Shown in pieces: positions 1 through 11,726 of a stretch of 64,000 nucleotides of DNA (position 1 is the first letter of the stretch; every line of letters begins with the position of its first letter). The notes under the pieces are model-generated. The model worked only from the letters and a program-made list of their open reading frames with translations, was not told where the DNA came from and made no database searches. Source of the DNA: Nymphaea colorata (Eukaryota > Streptophyta > Magnoliopsida > Nymphaeales > Nymphaeaceae). Position numbers and translations under genes: made by a program. The DNA is taken from positions 17,561,035 through 17,625,034 of the forward strand of contig NC_045149.1 in the NCBI RefSeq assembly GCF_008831285.2, in the 5' to 3' direction.

Positions 1-1499
1 GAGCAACCTTTTATCGGGCCTTTTTTTTTTTCTTTTCAAATGACCATTAATCTTAGTGGGTAAGCTGCATGTAAGCTAGGATACTTTTTATAGGCACAAA
101 TATGTTATATGGATATTTTCTATAAATATAAATATATTATATAAATATGAATATAAATATGCTCAAAAAGTCTTGTTTTGAAGGATTTGTAATAGAAAAA
201 AGCCTTCCACAAAAAAAAGAAAAAAAAAACGCAATATCCTGAGCAACTTTCTTTGTTAACTATGTGTACAAGAAAATGGCAAAAAAGATGGTTTCTTATT
301 CAGAATTTTGGTTAAAAGTTGGAGTCCTAAATAAAAATTTTCCTTTAACATGGAAAATTGATGTTGTAAATTTGGTTTTCTTCTTATATTATAACCGAGA
401 AAAGCTATGCATATTATTAATATTAGTATACAAGTACGACTAAAATTTGATTATTTTTAAATTAATTTTTATTACCGTATCGGCCTGTACTGGCCGATAC
501 GAGGCTATACGGGCCGAATACGTCAAGGTTTAACTATTTTAAATTACTTTTTAATTAATATATCGGCCGACGGGCCGATTCGGCCTCACGTTTTCCAATT
601 CTCAGAAGGGGCCAAAATTGGAAGCTGCCGATGTGACGTGGACCTGTAGCCGTTCATCTAAAAAATGAACGCACGCGATGTGATGACGACTAAAAGGTGG
701 ACTCCGCAGCTATCGTTTTAGAGATAAAGTGCACGTGTACATGCAGAAACATAGAGCCTGTGGACCGACACACGATTCCATCAACACTTACAAACATAAT
801 GCATTTTCTTGTTTTCTCAAGGCTTGAAGAGAAGATCTATAATTTGAATGTTCATGTTTTAGATGTTAATGGGATTTGCATGCTTCTTAAATTCATGTAA
901 TCTAAGTATTACTCTGTAAAAGTTAATTATTGATGGGATTTTGACATGAGACGAGCATGAAGTATGTAGGATTTTAGTGGGAACATCATATACCTTCAAC
1001 TATAATCTTATAGAAAAGGTAGAAGATCAAGTTGTTGAGAATCACTTCAATTACTAGTTTTTCTTTCTTAAGAAAGAGTCTTGGATGTAAGAGCCAATTT
1101 AAGAACATGTGGAAAAAAAAGCCTTGTTTATTTACAGAAAAAGTAAGTGAATTTTCTTTTCCAGATGATGTACCTGTTCGCACATGGATCATAATTGGTT
1201 TGTCTCAACCATTTCCGACGATGGAGCCACACAGAACAAATTGTACGTTAAACTTTCTTTAAGAATCTCAACTTGTGTCACAACATGCTGGATTTTAGTT
1301 CATCCACATGAGAGTTCTCACTGTCCAGCAAGAAGGGAGAGAGAGAGAGACATATTGTGGCGCTGACCTGGGCCATCCCATCAAGTCAAAGATGGTTCCA
1401 CCGCACAATTCTCTGCTTCATAAAGAAATCAGTTCTCTGCCTAGAGAGAAAGGGAGACAGAGAGAGCAAGATCAACCAGCGTCCACCGTCCAACCCTAA
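1..1499. other. AT-rich intergenic DNA with a CGGCC/GATAC-rich repeat
   Basis: No supportable gene. From about 475 to 600 there is a dispersed-repeat-like patch in which short palindromic words (TATCGGCC, GGCCGATAC, CGGCCGA) recur several times in both orientations within AT-rich DNA. Related wording appears near 18305-18415 and 60085-60780, so it is probably an old transposon fragment. The short open frames here have no splice context or recognisable domain. Confidence 0.4.
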
Positions 1500-2301
1500 A
1501 TCCATGGCTGCCGAGAATCAGGTGGTCAGATGACTATCTCATCCTAAGTACATAGACGCATCGACCATGGCATTAAGATCCATCCCCCAAGAGGCAAACA
1601 AGGGGATCTGTCTTTTCCCCCACCCTTTTGTCTACTGCTGCCCTTTTCCCTCCTCCCTCATTCACTAGGTAGTTGGCACCTCCCCATCACTCCACTCCCT
1701 TCCCCTCCCCACCTTTTCACGAAAAGGAAAAATTTCTCTCCTTTCTCTATCTACAACACTGTAGTGGTCATTGTAATAGCACCCACTGCAGCAACTTCTG
1801 CTACTGATCTCACACCCAATAACTCCAACACTGCCTTTTCCCCGCCTCCCCACAACTGGATCTGCCCCTTCTCCCTTCCTCACATTCCTCTCTTCACTCT
1901 CTTCATGCCCATTTTCTTTCTTCTTTCTTTTCTGGTTGGTGGTTGTTGCTTCCCTTATTCTGAGCATTTTCTTTACTTTTGCCTCACTCATTGACTGTGA
2001 CATCCTAACCAAGCCCATATTGTTAACTTATCTTTGGAATGTGGTATGGCTGCTTGATTTCTTAGGCTGCTTGGGTTTGTGGGTGATGGTGGTGGAGGGG
2101 TAGAGAGCGGGGGAGATGGGCTTTGGTTGGCGTCGTGGAACGCTATTGCTGTTTGGGGGAGGTGGAGGAAAGGGTTTTGAAGAATGGGTTTTAGGGGGTA
2201 GGCTCTTGCTTGGGTCCGTTGGTGGAAGTGAGGGCTTGTTGATGGTTCAAGTGAGGTTTGTGATGGGTTGTTGACCAGACTGGAGGGCGGCGAAGAAGGA
2301 G
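1500..2301 (+). promoter_or_regulatory. Upstream/leader region of the ALE2-type kinase gene
   Basis: This stretch lies directly before the inferred start codon at 2302. It is strongly pyrimidine-rich between about 1600 and 1990 and purine-rich (GGTGGAGG-like) between about 2080 and 2300, as is common in plant leaders. I see no convincing TATA box. Open frames on both strands across 1665-2518 look like by-products of this skewed composition. The transcription start is unknown. Confidence 0.35.
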
Positions 2302-5300
2302 ATGGTGATCCTGCGGTTGGATCTTCTCTTCGTGGCGATTGGCTTCTCGGTTCTGAGTTTCGGTTTGCTGGTGCATGGTAAGTGGTTGAGTTATGGTTCC
2401 GCTGCTCTTCAGTTTTTTTCCTTCCCTTGTCTTGGATTCCTTTTTTTTTTCTTTTTGTTCTTAAGAATGTCAAATCAGTGTGCTTCCAAATGTTTTCCTC
2501 ATATCTGTCGTTAAGCATGCTTGTCCAGTTGCTATTTTAGAAGCCAAACAAAGGATGTATGGAAATGCTATAGTTTTTGGTTGTCAGCAAATGGAATTGG
2601 AGATATAAGACCAGACATTGGAGCCCTAGCTGCTCGGTGAACTTGTTGGAGTTAGGAATATTTTTCGGGGTTTTATGTCTATGGGCTCCTGGATTTCTGC
2701 AATATGTATGTCAAGACCGTGGTTCCTACCGCGTTACATATTGAAGCCAGAGCTTGACGAGGTGTTGCTATGGTTAATGAGTTTGCGCTTGTAGATCATG
2801 ATCGTTGTTGACGGTCCACATCGAGTGCCTAGCCTGGGCATAGACAGGATATTGATATTATTTATCAAGTATCGACAGTGAGTCTGGTGATAGTCATTCC
2901 TTTCTTATCGGCTTATGTTAGCATTTGAGCGTTTCATGGGGCACATAATGCACAAGGTTGGCAGGGTTGGATGCAGGTGAGGTAATAAGAGTCGAGCACG
3001 TTTTATATGTTGATTGAAGTCGCAAATGTTGACTCCATCGAACTCCAGACAACCATCTTCTCTGTGTCGAACGAGATGCATATTTGCCGCTTCTTAGGTC
3101 AATGGCCTTGTTGTTGGTGTAATAATCTAAAAATGTGGCTGGTACTTATGACTTCATTCGTTCATTGTTCATAATTCTTTTATTGTTGTTCTATGATTTC
3201 TGATCACATGCATCGAACATAAGACTAGTCATATGTCATGGTGCAATGAATGGTCTGGGACAGGGCCAAGTGGTCTTTAAAGCATCAAAACACCAGCTGG
3301 TGAAGGTCAAAACTCTGCTTTTAGGGGAAACAGAAGTTGTTTTATGCAAAAAGGCCAAATTTCACTGCAACAAATTACCAGGTCCTTACTAAGATGCTTC
3401 TTGATCCACATGCATCATGTGAAAAAAGCATGGGAAATATAAAATGTAAATAGTTCTACATTCAGATTTTAGCTACTGGGTTTCATAAACTGTGTGGACA
3501 ATTCAAGTTTATTAGCAGAAATCAACACATAACCACAAAAACTTTATTATATTTTTTAGAAGCTTGAACAGCGAAAGAGGCAAACAAATTCTCGAGTTTT
3601 CATTCAGCAACAGTCCATTCTTTAAAGAAAAACTAAATACACTTAGGAACAAGTTGAGAAAAAAGTAGTGCTTCACTGCTTTGACATGATTAGTCACCAT
3701 TTTTAGGAAACGGTTGTAGAGTTGAAACTTTTGGACAAATGATGAAGTTGTCTCTCTTTAACCAGGAATATGTTGTTTAAATTGCACTCAGAGTCTCAGA
3801 CTAATCCAAGGTGGGGCATTCATGAGAATCAGAAGAAAAGGAATGGTATATAGAGGAGCTGGGATAGTGAGTAGTGTTGCAAGCATAGGTGTTCGGTGAA
3901 ATGGATGTACATGAGTTGACAAATTATGGATGGGCGATGCTTTTGAAGGAGAAGTTGCAAACTTGTCAAGGCCACTGTCTTGCATGAACAAATATTTTGG
4001 TCTACTGCTTGTTGGCCAAGACTAAGATTAAGGAATCAATGAACAAGATGCTACTTCTTTAGATTTTTATTCTTCTACAAAAAAGCCATTTTAGGACATA
4101 TTGTTTAACTGGTTGTTAGTTTGTGCTTGCTGAACCTAGAGAGAAGCATCTTATTCAGGCTCAATTGCCAATTTTTAATTCTGATATTCTCTTCATTAAG
4201 CGAAATTAACTTTCTTCCTAGAGATTCACATTTCTTTGGATCATTTATATTCTTGGCAATCATGAAGCAACATTTTTCATTGCCTTCCTCTTAAGGAAAT
4301 GTTCTGCTGCCTGTACACTTGCCTCCAGTGGCTTCTCCAAGAAAACAAATAGCCGTTGGTGATCCATCTGTGAATCACGGTAAGAATTTGTCATGTTCAA
4401 TATTGATGAACAAGCCATAGCTCCTAGTGTTCTAGTTGAATAAATCTGCTGCCTGAAGTAGATATCCAGTTATTTCCACAATTTTCAAGTTGCGTTGGAT
4501 TTCAGATATTCTGACAGGTCCTTTTCATTCTGTTCCCAGGGGTCTCATATCCCCAGCCACTGCATTTTGCTTTGATGCTTATGAAACACAAATCGAGGAG
4601 GCATTCCTTCATTCCATTCCGGCATTCAGGTGAAGAATGTTAGGTTTATCCAAATTAGTGTAAATAAATAAACACACATGTTTTAGGTGTGTGGGCATAC
4701 ATGCGTGTGATTTTCATGGATGGATGTTGATGATGCTTGTCCACATGCTGATGGCAGACAGAGAGGTGCCTGTGCATGCATTCATGCCCATGTAGAGGTG
4801 TTGTTTGTTAAGCAGGGAAGATAGATTCTTTTGGAGGAAGGTGATTTCAGTGCATCTTTAACTGCCAATGATGCAGAGTGAAAACACCTCTCCCTCCAGG
4901 CTTACAGGATCCACTTGGATTCACGTTTGGTATTTGGATTTTTCATTTTATTCTTTAGGTTATATTCAGATACTGAGTCCAAAAGAATAACTGCCAATGG
5001 TGCTGGGTGATTGATTGCTTTTATTTTATTTTTCTTAAACTTTCTTTTATTATTCAGCTGGTGTTAAGTTAGCCTGGTTAATAAAAAAACTATGTAAATC
5101 ATAGCACAGCATCTTGCTGCCCTGTCCTGGAGTTCAAAATCACCATCTGAGATATATTAAGATGCAAAACATAAATCTTGATGATACATTCCCTGCAATA
5201 ATATGTGTGGACTGTGTGATTATGGGTCTTGTATATTAAGCATCTTTCTGTTAATGATCAATTGATCATATTATTTAGGATTTATTAATGAATCCTGTGG

Positions 5301-8300
5301 CTGCAATCCTCTACACGTCAAGAAAAGCCTGGCAAAAACACTTGTTCTTTTTACCGCATCTGTATCTCATCTAGAGCAGTGATCGACCCATTGGATAGAT
5401 TTGTTGGGATTATGTGCTTGAAGCCTTGAGGAGGATAAGCTTTGTTGCTATATGTGTAAAATTCTCTTTACAAGTTCTAGAGTTTCATTCACTTTCACTT
5501 ATTTCAGTATAGGAAAATACTAAATAGGTCTAAGAAAGATGGACAACTACTGAAATTCACTGGTTTACCTCCAAAAGCTTTGTCTTCAAGCAGTAGACGT
5601 TTTATTTTTCATGCACTGAACTTCCTGAGAAGGCTTTACTCTGCATATTTCTCATTTGTGTTTCCTTTTTTTTTTTTTCTTGGCTGGTACAAGATTTCTG
5701 TGGTTGGGCACCTGGCTTTCATTATGTTCAGTGCTTGTATGCCAAGTCCAGAGGTTGTCTTATAATGCTGGCTGTTTATTTTCAGTCCTCAAGGCACCTC
5801 AGGAGGACCTCTATCTCTGGCATTTTCAAAATATCTGTATTATTATTTGCAGAGTCATGGAGAAGCGTGTGCTCAGTTTCAACGACCTCAAACATCCATA
5901 TGTTTTGAGGTTCAGTGATGAACTCAGTAACTCAGATTAGGTCAATGGCCCAGTTAGGGATTCTTCTAATCTAAAATTATGAGATGGTTAAGTTCTGATT
6001 AGGAAATACAAGTTGGAAACTGATCTGTTCATATCTCTAAGGGAAATAAGAGTTCCAACAGTTGTAGACTGTATTTTTTTCATGCTGAAGCGTGTGAAGA
6101 ATTGTTTCCACTACTTGGTTATGTTCCAGATGGAGTTGGTAAGACTTGGGCACTGGGATGGAGCCATCAAATAACTCATTTGAATGTTTAAGAATAAGTT
6201 GATGAAGGGATGTGGAACTAGGAGGTGTTTTGAAGAGGAATAATGCACCCTTTCCTTATTGGGGTTTATCTAATGGATGAGAAGGAAGTCATGCTTTCAG
6301 AAGAGAAGATATTACGTATTTTCTTCTTTCTCTTGCATCTTCTTAGAAGCTTTGTTCGTTCTTTCTTGGTAGAGCTTTAAAGTATTTCTCAAGTAGTTCA
6401 TTCATTTGCTTGTACTAGTAATTCCTATTTGAATGCAATGGAATGCTTTCCCTCTTCATTATTTTATTCATTAGTTCCATCTTTCTGGAGGGTTCACATA
6501 CTTCTGCTTTTTTGTTACAGGAAGAGGATATAACTTTGGTCATGCACACCCTCCTTCAGGAAGTGCTTCCAGACATCTGCCACCAAGAGCTGCATCTCCC
6601 CCTCAAGGTGTATCTCAGGCTTACCTTCTGCTAATCAATCAATCCAAGCCTAGAAAGTGCACAGCAGCACAAGTTATTTCCACTGCTGAAATATATCTTA
6701 TAGCTAATCCAATTTTCCTAAACAGCTGGAGCGCCCAAACCTGCTTATGGTCCATCACATCCAACTCACACATGGATTCACAGGCATTCTCACCGTCCTG
6801 TGCATTCTCACTCACTGCCTCCTAGTCATCCAGGTAGCAAAGTTAGTGGTGATGAGTTGATGGAAGTTTTTCTCTTTCTTTCTCTCTCTCTTCACAACCA
6901 AATGTCAATTGTTTTCAGGGCCTGTTATTAGTCCTAGTGGTGCTCCGTCAAAGTCACATAATGATACTACAGTTGTTAGTTCACCTGAAGCATCTTCGCC
7001 AAAAGCCAGTGAAGGTTTGAGAATGATCAGTTTGATTTCTTTCACCATATATATTGAAGCATTTATTTTATGACCATATTGACAAGATGCATATTTCTGT
7101 TCATTCAAGGCTCTTGAATGAGGCAATATGGACTTATTTAGTGGTTTTTTTTGCAGGTTGCGAACAAAATAGTTGCATTGATCCTTTAACGTCAACTCCA
7201 ATTGGTTCACCTTGCGGATGTGTTTTGCCAATCCGTGTTAAACTCAAGCTTGGAGTAGCTTCTTATGCAGTGTTCCCTCTTATTGCTGAGTTGGAAATTG
7301 ACGTGGCAGGAGGCACATATCTAAAACAAAGTCAAGTAAGGATCATGGGTGCTGATGCAGATAATCAAGATCAGGAAAAAACAGTTGTGAATATTGATCT
7401 GGTTCCTCTTGGGGAAAAGTTTGATAATGCAACTGCTTTATTGATTTATGAGAGGTTTTGGCAAAAAAAAGTGGCAATAAATGCTTCCCATTTTGGTGAC
7501 TATGAAGTTGTTTATGTTCATTATCCAGGTATCACATGCACGGTTACCATATCTTATAGTCCTATACTTAGTTTTTTAGTTTTTCATCAATTTAATAATT
7601 CATGTGGTTGACACTTGACAGGGCTTCCTCCCTCCCCACCACTGAGCCCAGGTGGTGGCTCCATTTCTGGTACTGAACAGCCTTTTGTGGCAAAGGTTAT
7701 CAGCAGAAATGTGAAGATGAATGGTAGGACAGTTGCTGTTATTGTGTTATCCTCAGTTGTTGCTTTCTTAGTATGCTCTGGGGCCTTTTGGATTCTCCTC
7801 TTGAAGTGCAAGAAGTACAGACGTGCATCCTCTGCTGATGGTGCTGCTTTTACTTCCTCAATCATAAAAAGATCTGGTATGACATCACTTGGCATATTTT
7901 TTCTAAATTAATTCTTGCTTTCATGAATTACTCCTATTTCAGTAGCAGAATACAGTAATACCTGAAACCCGACTTGAAATTTAAGGATATGGTGATGAAA
8001 TTAGGTGCTATATTTTAGAGGATACACTTCAATTTATTTAGGAGCAATGTTCAAGCATTCAGTTCAAAGCAACACATTTAATTGTTGAGTAAATTATAAT
8101 TTGTCATCTTGGCTTTGTATCTATTCTGTTGACTTTTTAACTGTAAAAGGTTGTGCAAGATTTGGCTAGTACCTGTAGGTCTGTAGTTTATGCAGACTGA
8201 TGTCACGTTATCCATATTTTATAGGTATTAGATCGCTACTGTCAAGCAGCATGGGAAGCTCAATGTCGATGTCGCTTGTATCCAGTGTCGCTCCCTGCAT

Positions 8301-9726
8301 GCTCTCAGTCAAGACATTTTCACTAGTGGAACTTGAGAGAGCTACAGATGGGTTTAGTTATGAAAAGGTCCTTGGTGAGGGTGGTTTTGGACGTGTGTAT
8401 CATGGAGTTTTAGATGATGGAACAGAAGTTGCAGTTAAAGTGCTGACAAAGGATAATCAGAATGGAGATCGCGAGTTTATATCTGAAGTAGAGATGCTCA
8501 GTCGCTTGCACCACAGAAATCTTGTCAAACTGATTGGTATTTGTATTGAGGAGCATAACCGCTGTCTGGTGTACGAACTTATACATAATGGAAGTGTTGA
8601 ATCTCACTTGCATGGTATGTTTACAGGTGTTGTATATAATTACTGTGACGCAATCACACTGCTTTAATTCCATTGATTTAACAGGTGCAGACAAGCAAAA
8701 TGCACCACTTGACTGGGATGCACGTATGAAGGTTGCCCTTGGTGCTGCAAGGGGGCTTGCTTATCTTCATGAAGATTCAAATCCACGTGTCATACATCGT
8801 GACTTCAAGGCGAGCAATGTGTTGTTAGAGAATGATTTCACTCCTAAAGTTTCAGATTTTGGTTTGGCTAGGGAAGCCTCTGATGGAAGTCAGCATATAT
8901 CCACTCGAGTGATGGGAACTTTTGGGTAAAATTGAATTTGTTTCTGCATTTTAGGCATGTAAGATTTCATTCTGTTTCCTGTTTCTTAACAGCAAGTCTT
9001 TGCCTATGCAGGTACGTGGCACCTGAATATGCAATGACTGGGCATCTACTTGTTAAGAGTGATGTGTACAGTTACGGAGTTGTATTGCTGGAACTTCTCT
9101 CAGGCAGGAAGCCAGTGGACATGTCTAAACCTCCTGGGCAGGAGAACCTTGTAACATGGGCACGCCCACTGCTGACAAGCCAGGAAGGGCTTGAACGGCT
9201 GGTAGATCCCTCATTGAGTGGAAAATACAACTTTGACAATATGGCGAGGGTGGCAGCAATTGCCTCAATGTGTGTTCACCCTGAGGTGTCTCAGAGGCCA
9301 TTCATGGGTGAAGTTGTCCAAGCATTGAAACTTGTGTATAATGATGCGGATGAGGCTTGTGAAGATTGTCAGAGTCATAGAGAAGATTCATCAGGTCCTG
9401 AGTGTGATTTCAGGCCTGGTTTTACTCCTGAAAACAGTTGGTGGCAAAGAGAACGACCAGGTTACGAATATGGTTCATCTTTTATTACAACCATGGAGTA
9501 TAGTTCAGATCCTCTTGATGGTATCGAAAGGCCACATTCCACGTTAACCTTTGAGGGGGGGCGCATCTTGGATTTACGTGGATCGCCGTCAAGGTGGCAG
9601 AACAGATCATGTCCTGTAATCCACAGCAAACCATCCTTTTACAGGTTGAGGGGGAGTATGAGCGAACATGGGTTTTTTGCAATGCGCGAGCCACATGGTT
9701 ATGGACAGCCTTCAGGTTTGAGATAG
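2302..9726 (+). CDS. ALE2: ALE2-type receptor-like serine/threonine kinase, 11 exons, 837 aa
   Basis: Membrane receptor kinase; ALE2 in Arabidopsis acts in epidermal differentiation and cuticle formation. Exons: 2302-2377, 4296-4379, 4540-4629, 6521-6607, 6726-6833, 6919-7014, 7157-7528, 7622-7876, 8225-8614, 8685-8925, 9012-9726. All junctions are GT-AG and the total is 838 codons including TGA. Residues 1-26 form a signal peptide, followed by a Pro/His/Ser-rich stretch to about 180. A Cys-containing ectodomain ([15 protein letters not shown]) follows at about 181-304, with a membrane helix at about 341-365. The kinase spans about 434-706: glycine loop GEGGFG at 440, catalytic Lys461, HRD Asp559, DFG at 577 and APE at 603, so it should be active. 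The HRDFKASN and [15 protein letters not shown] wording matches ALE2-type kinases. Exons 2-4 of the ectodomain are short and rest on splice phase; the kinase exons are very secure. The usual ALE2 is somewhat shorter (about 740 aa). Confidence 0.9.
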
Positions 9727-9970
9727 GAGGCCCCTGCGATATTCTTTCAATTGTACAGTCTATTACTGCAAGCATATTATCTCATGTGCTGGCTGTAATT
9801 CTCTTATCGTATGTATACTGGATGCCGTTGCTGTGGTCCTCTGTGTTGTAAAGAGGATTCATGGCCTCTAATTTTGCATACTAATTCATTCCACATGTTT
9901 TTTGTTTTTATTGATTCTGTAGTCCTGAACTGTATGTAATTCTCGATCATCAGTTTGCTTGATTCTTGGG
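9727..9970 (+). other. Probable 3' UTR of the ALE2-type gene
   Basis: AT-rich DNA immediately after the stop codon at 9726, without coding character. No clear AATAAA was pinned down, so the end point is approximate. Overlapping open frames here, on both strands, are shadows. Confidence 0.4.
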
Positions 9971-11491
9971 GTTTCTGAAAGGCGGACGACACAAATATGT
10001 ATGTTACGTTAGTATAGCTACAACAGTTGTCTCACGATCTGTACATTTAAACGCAGGTCGTCCCTCTTTGATAATTGAATTACACAAACCACACTCCAAA
10101 ATCGAATGTAATAAGTTTGGTAACAGAGAAAATGCCGTAGCTATAAGCTGTTGGCTGCAGTTGCTACTACGGATCTGTTTGGTCTATTCCTGGTTTATCA
10201 CACTTTTGATAAGCATGGCAGCTGCCAGCTTCCTCGTCAACCGTGTGGAGGATTCCATAATTTCATTGAAAACAAACCAATTAATGTACACTTTCTGCAC
10301 AGAAAATCTACTGTTCATGCAAAAAGTTTATATCCCCTTGAAGAGTAAAGGGTTGGAGCCGTCATTTGGGCCCCTAATATATAGTGAATTTCGTTGCTCA
10401 CTTCTCTGTTTCCTGTCGTTTGTCAATCTACCAAATTTCTTGTCCACGCTAACACCTGTTGTGTAGCTTCCAATATTCTGCATTTTGATGACAGATCCAT
10501 GATTTTGTTACTGTTACTACAGTTAGCAGCTCACCATAGTAGAGTTTGCAACTGGGTTGGCCCGGGGGCGCCTAAGCACATGCGGTTGGCTCAGCATTGT
10601 ATCCGGCACTGCAAAATGAAAAAAAGCTGAAGTTCAACAAATCTATCCCTTTTGTTAACTTATTTCATATATTTTTAAGGTAATTTATGTCATTTTATTG
10701 AACAAAAAATTAATTTGGCTGAGAAATTTAACTTGAGGACTAATTGGGAGCACATAGGTAGTATGCATTGGGAAAATCCCCCAAATTGATTATGAAGGCC
10801 GCAGTTAATGCTGCTTAATTTCGTATCTTATTAGACGGCATGCATCGGTCGGTATGGTTTTTAATTTCTTTTTTCTTCTTAATTATAAAAACGATTTTCA
10901 TTTATTTAAAGAAAAAAGAGCAAACAGGTCCATATGGGCCAACGTGTACCAATGTCCGCAAACTGATATAGCTTTTGATACTGATATCGCCAAAACTGGA
11001 ATTAGTGCGAGTATTCTTTCGAAGGGTCTGTATAAGCTAATCTAAGGGAAGTTGTAAAAAAGTTTTAGAATAAGAAGATCACATCCAATTGGAAGTGATA
11101 TATGGTTGAAATCTTGTGCAATTATAGCGACTCTATTGCAATATCCAGATCCATGGTAAGTGCGTAAGTGAGTGTGGATGCATGGTCATGCAAACGTGTG
11201 TTCCTTCCCCATAGGACTGGACTAGGGACAACAAGTACCACATTCGCCCATCGTTGTTTACAGCAGCCAGATCCACATTGGTCTGGACCCAATGCATGTG
11301 GGTGGAATAATTTGATGCCCAACGCGCTGAGTTTGCTTAGAATCCGTGCTTTTGTTGTCTAAGGGTGGGTGAGGTCTTGGACACGGCGGAATAGCTTCAA
11401 GGAATAAAGTAGCTAACAGGTGAAGACAATCCTATCAAACAGGAGATAATGAGTTAATGAACGTGTTCATTGCAATTCCCCGCCCATATAA
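9971..11491. other. Intergenic DNA, no gene seen
   Basis: Several open frames of 60-170 codons exist on both strands, but none has a recognisable motif, a consistent splice pattern or coding-like composition. Nothing else was identified. Confidence 0.4.
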
Positions 11492-11726
11492 GTTGCGTTT
11501 GATTCCCCACGGATCTTAGATTCCCTTAGATTTGAAATCCATGCGACAGTTTTATCAAACTAAGGGTTTCAGCATCCATCCCCAACGTGGATATCAAATC
11601 GATATTACAGTACAAAAAATGTGGATTTGAGATTCAAAGTTCTTCTTTTTTTTTTTTTTGGGTGGATCTCAGATCTGCGGTTTCAGACTATTGCGGTTCT
11701 GAGATCTGTGGTAATCAAACGTGACC
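11492..11726. mobile_element. Tourist-like (PIF/Harbinger) MITE, about 235 bp
   Basis: The left end reads GTTGCGTTTGATTCCCCACG and the right end, reverse-complemented, reads GGTCACGTTTGATTACCACA, giving an imperfect terminal inverted repeat with the CGTTTGATT core. The element is flanked by TAA on the left and TTA on the right, the TWA-type target of Harbinger MITEs, though the two are not identical. The inside holds further inverted GGATCT/AGATCC-type words and no coding region. Confidence 0.55.

Noticed and set aside
1988-2518. A 176-codon minus-strand frame overlapping exon 1 of the ALE2-type gene
   Set aside because: Low-complexity Pro/Ser/Thr composition comes from the purine-rich leader on the other strand; it has no motif, and the plus-strand signal peptide with a GTAAGT donor explains the DNA better.
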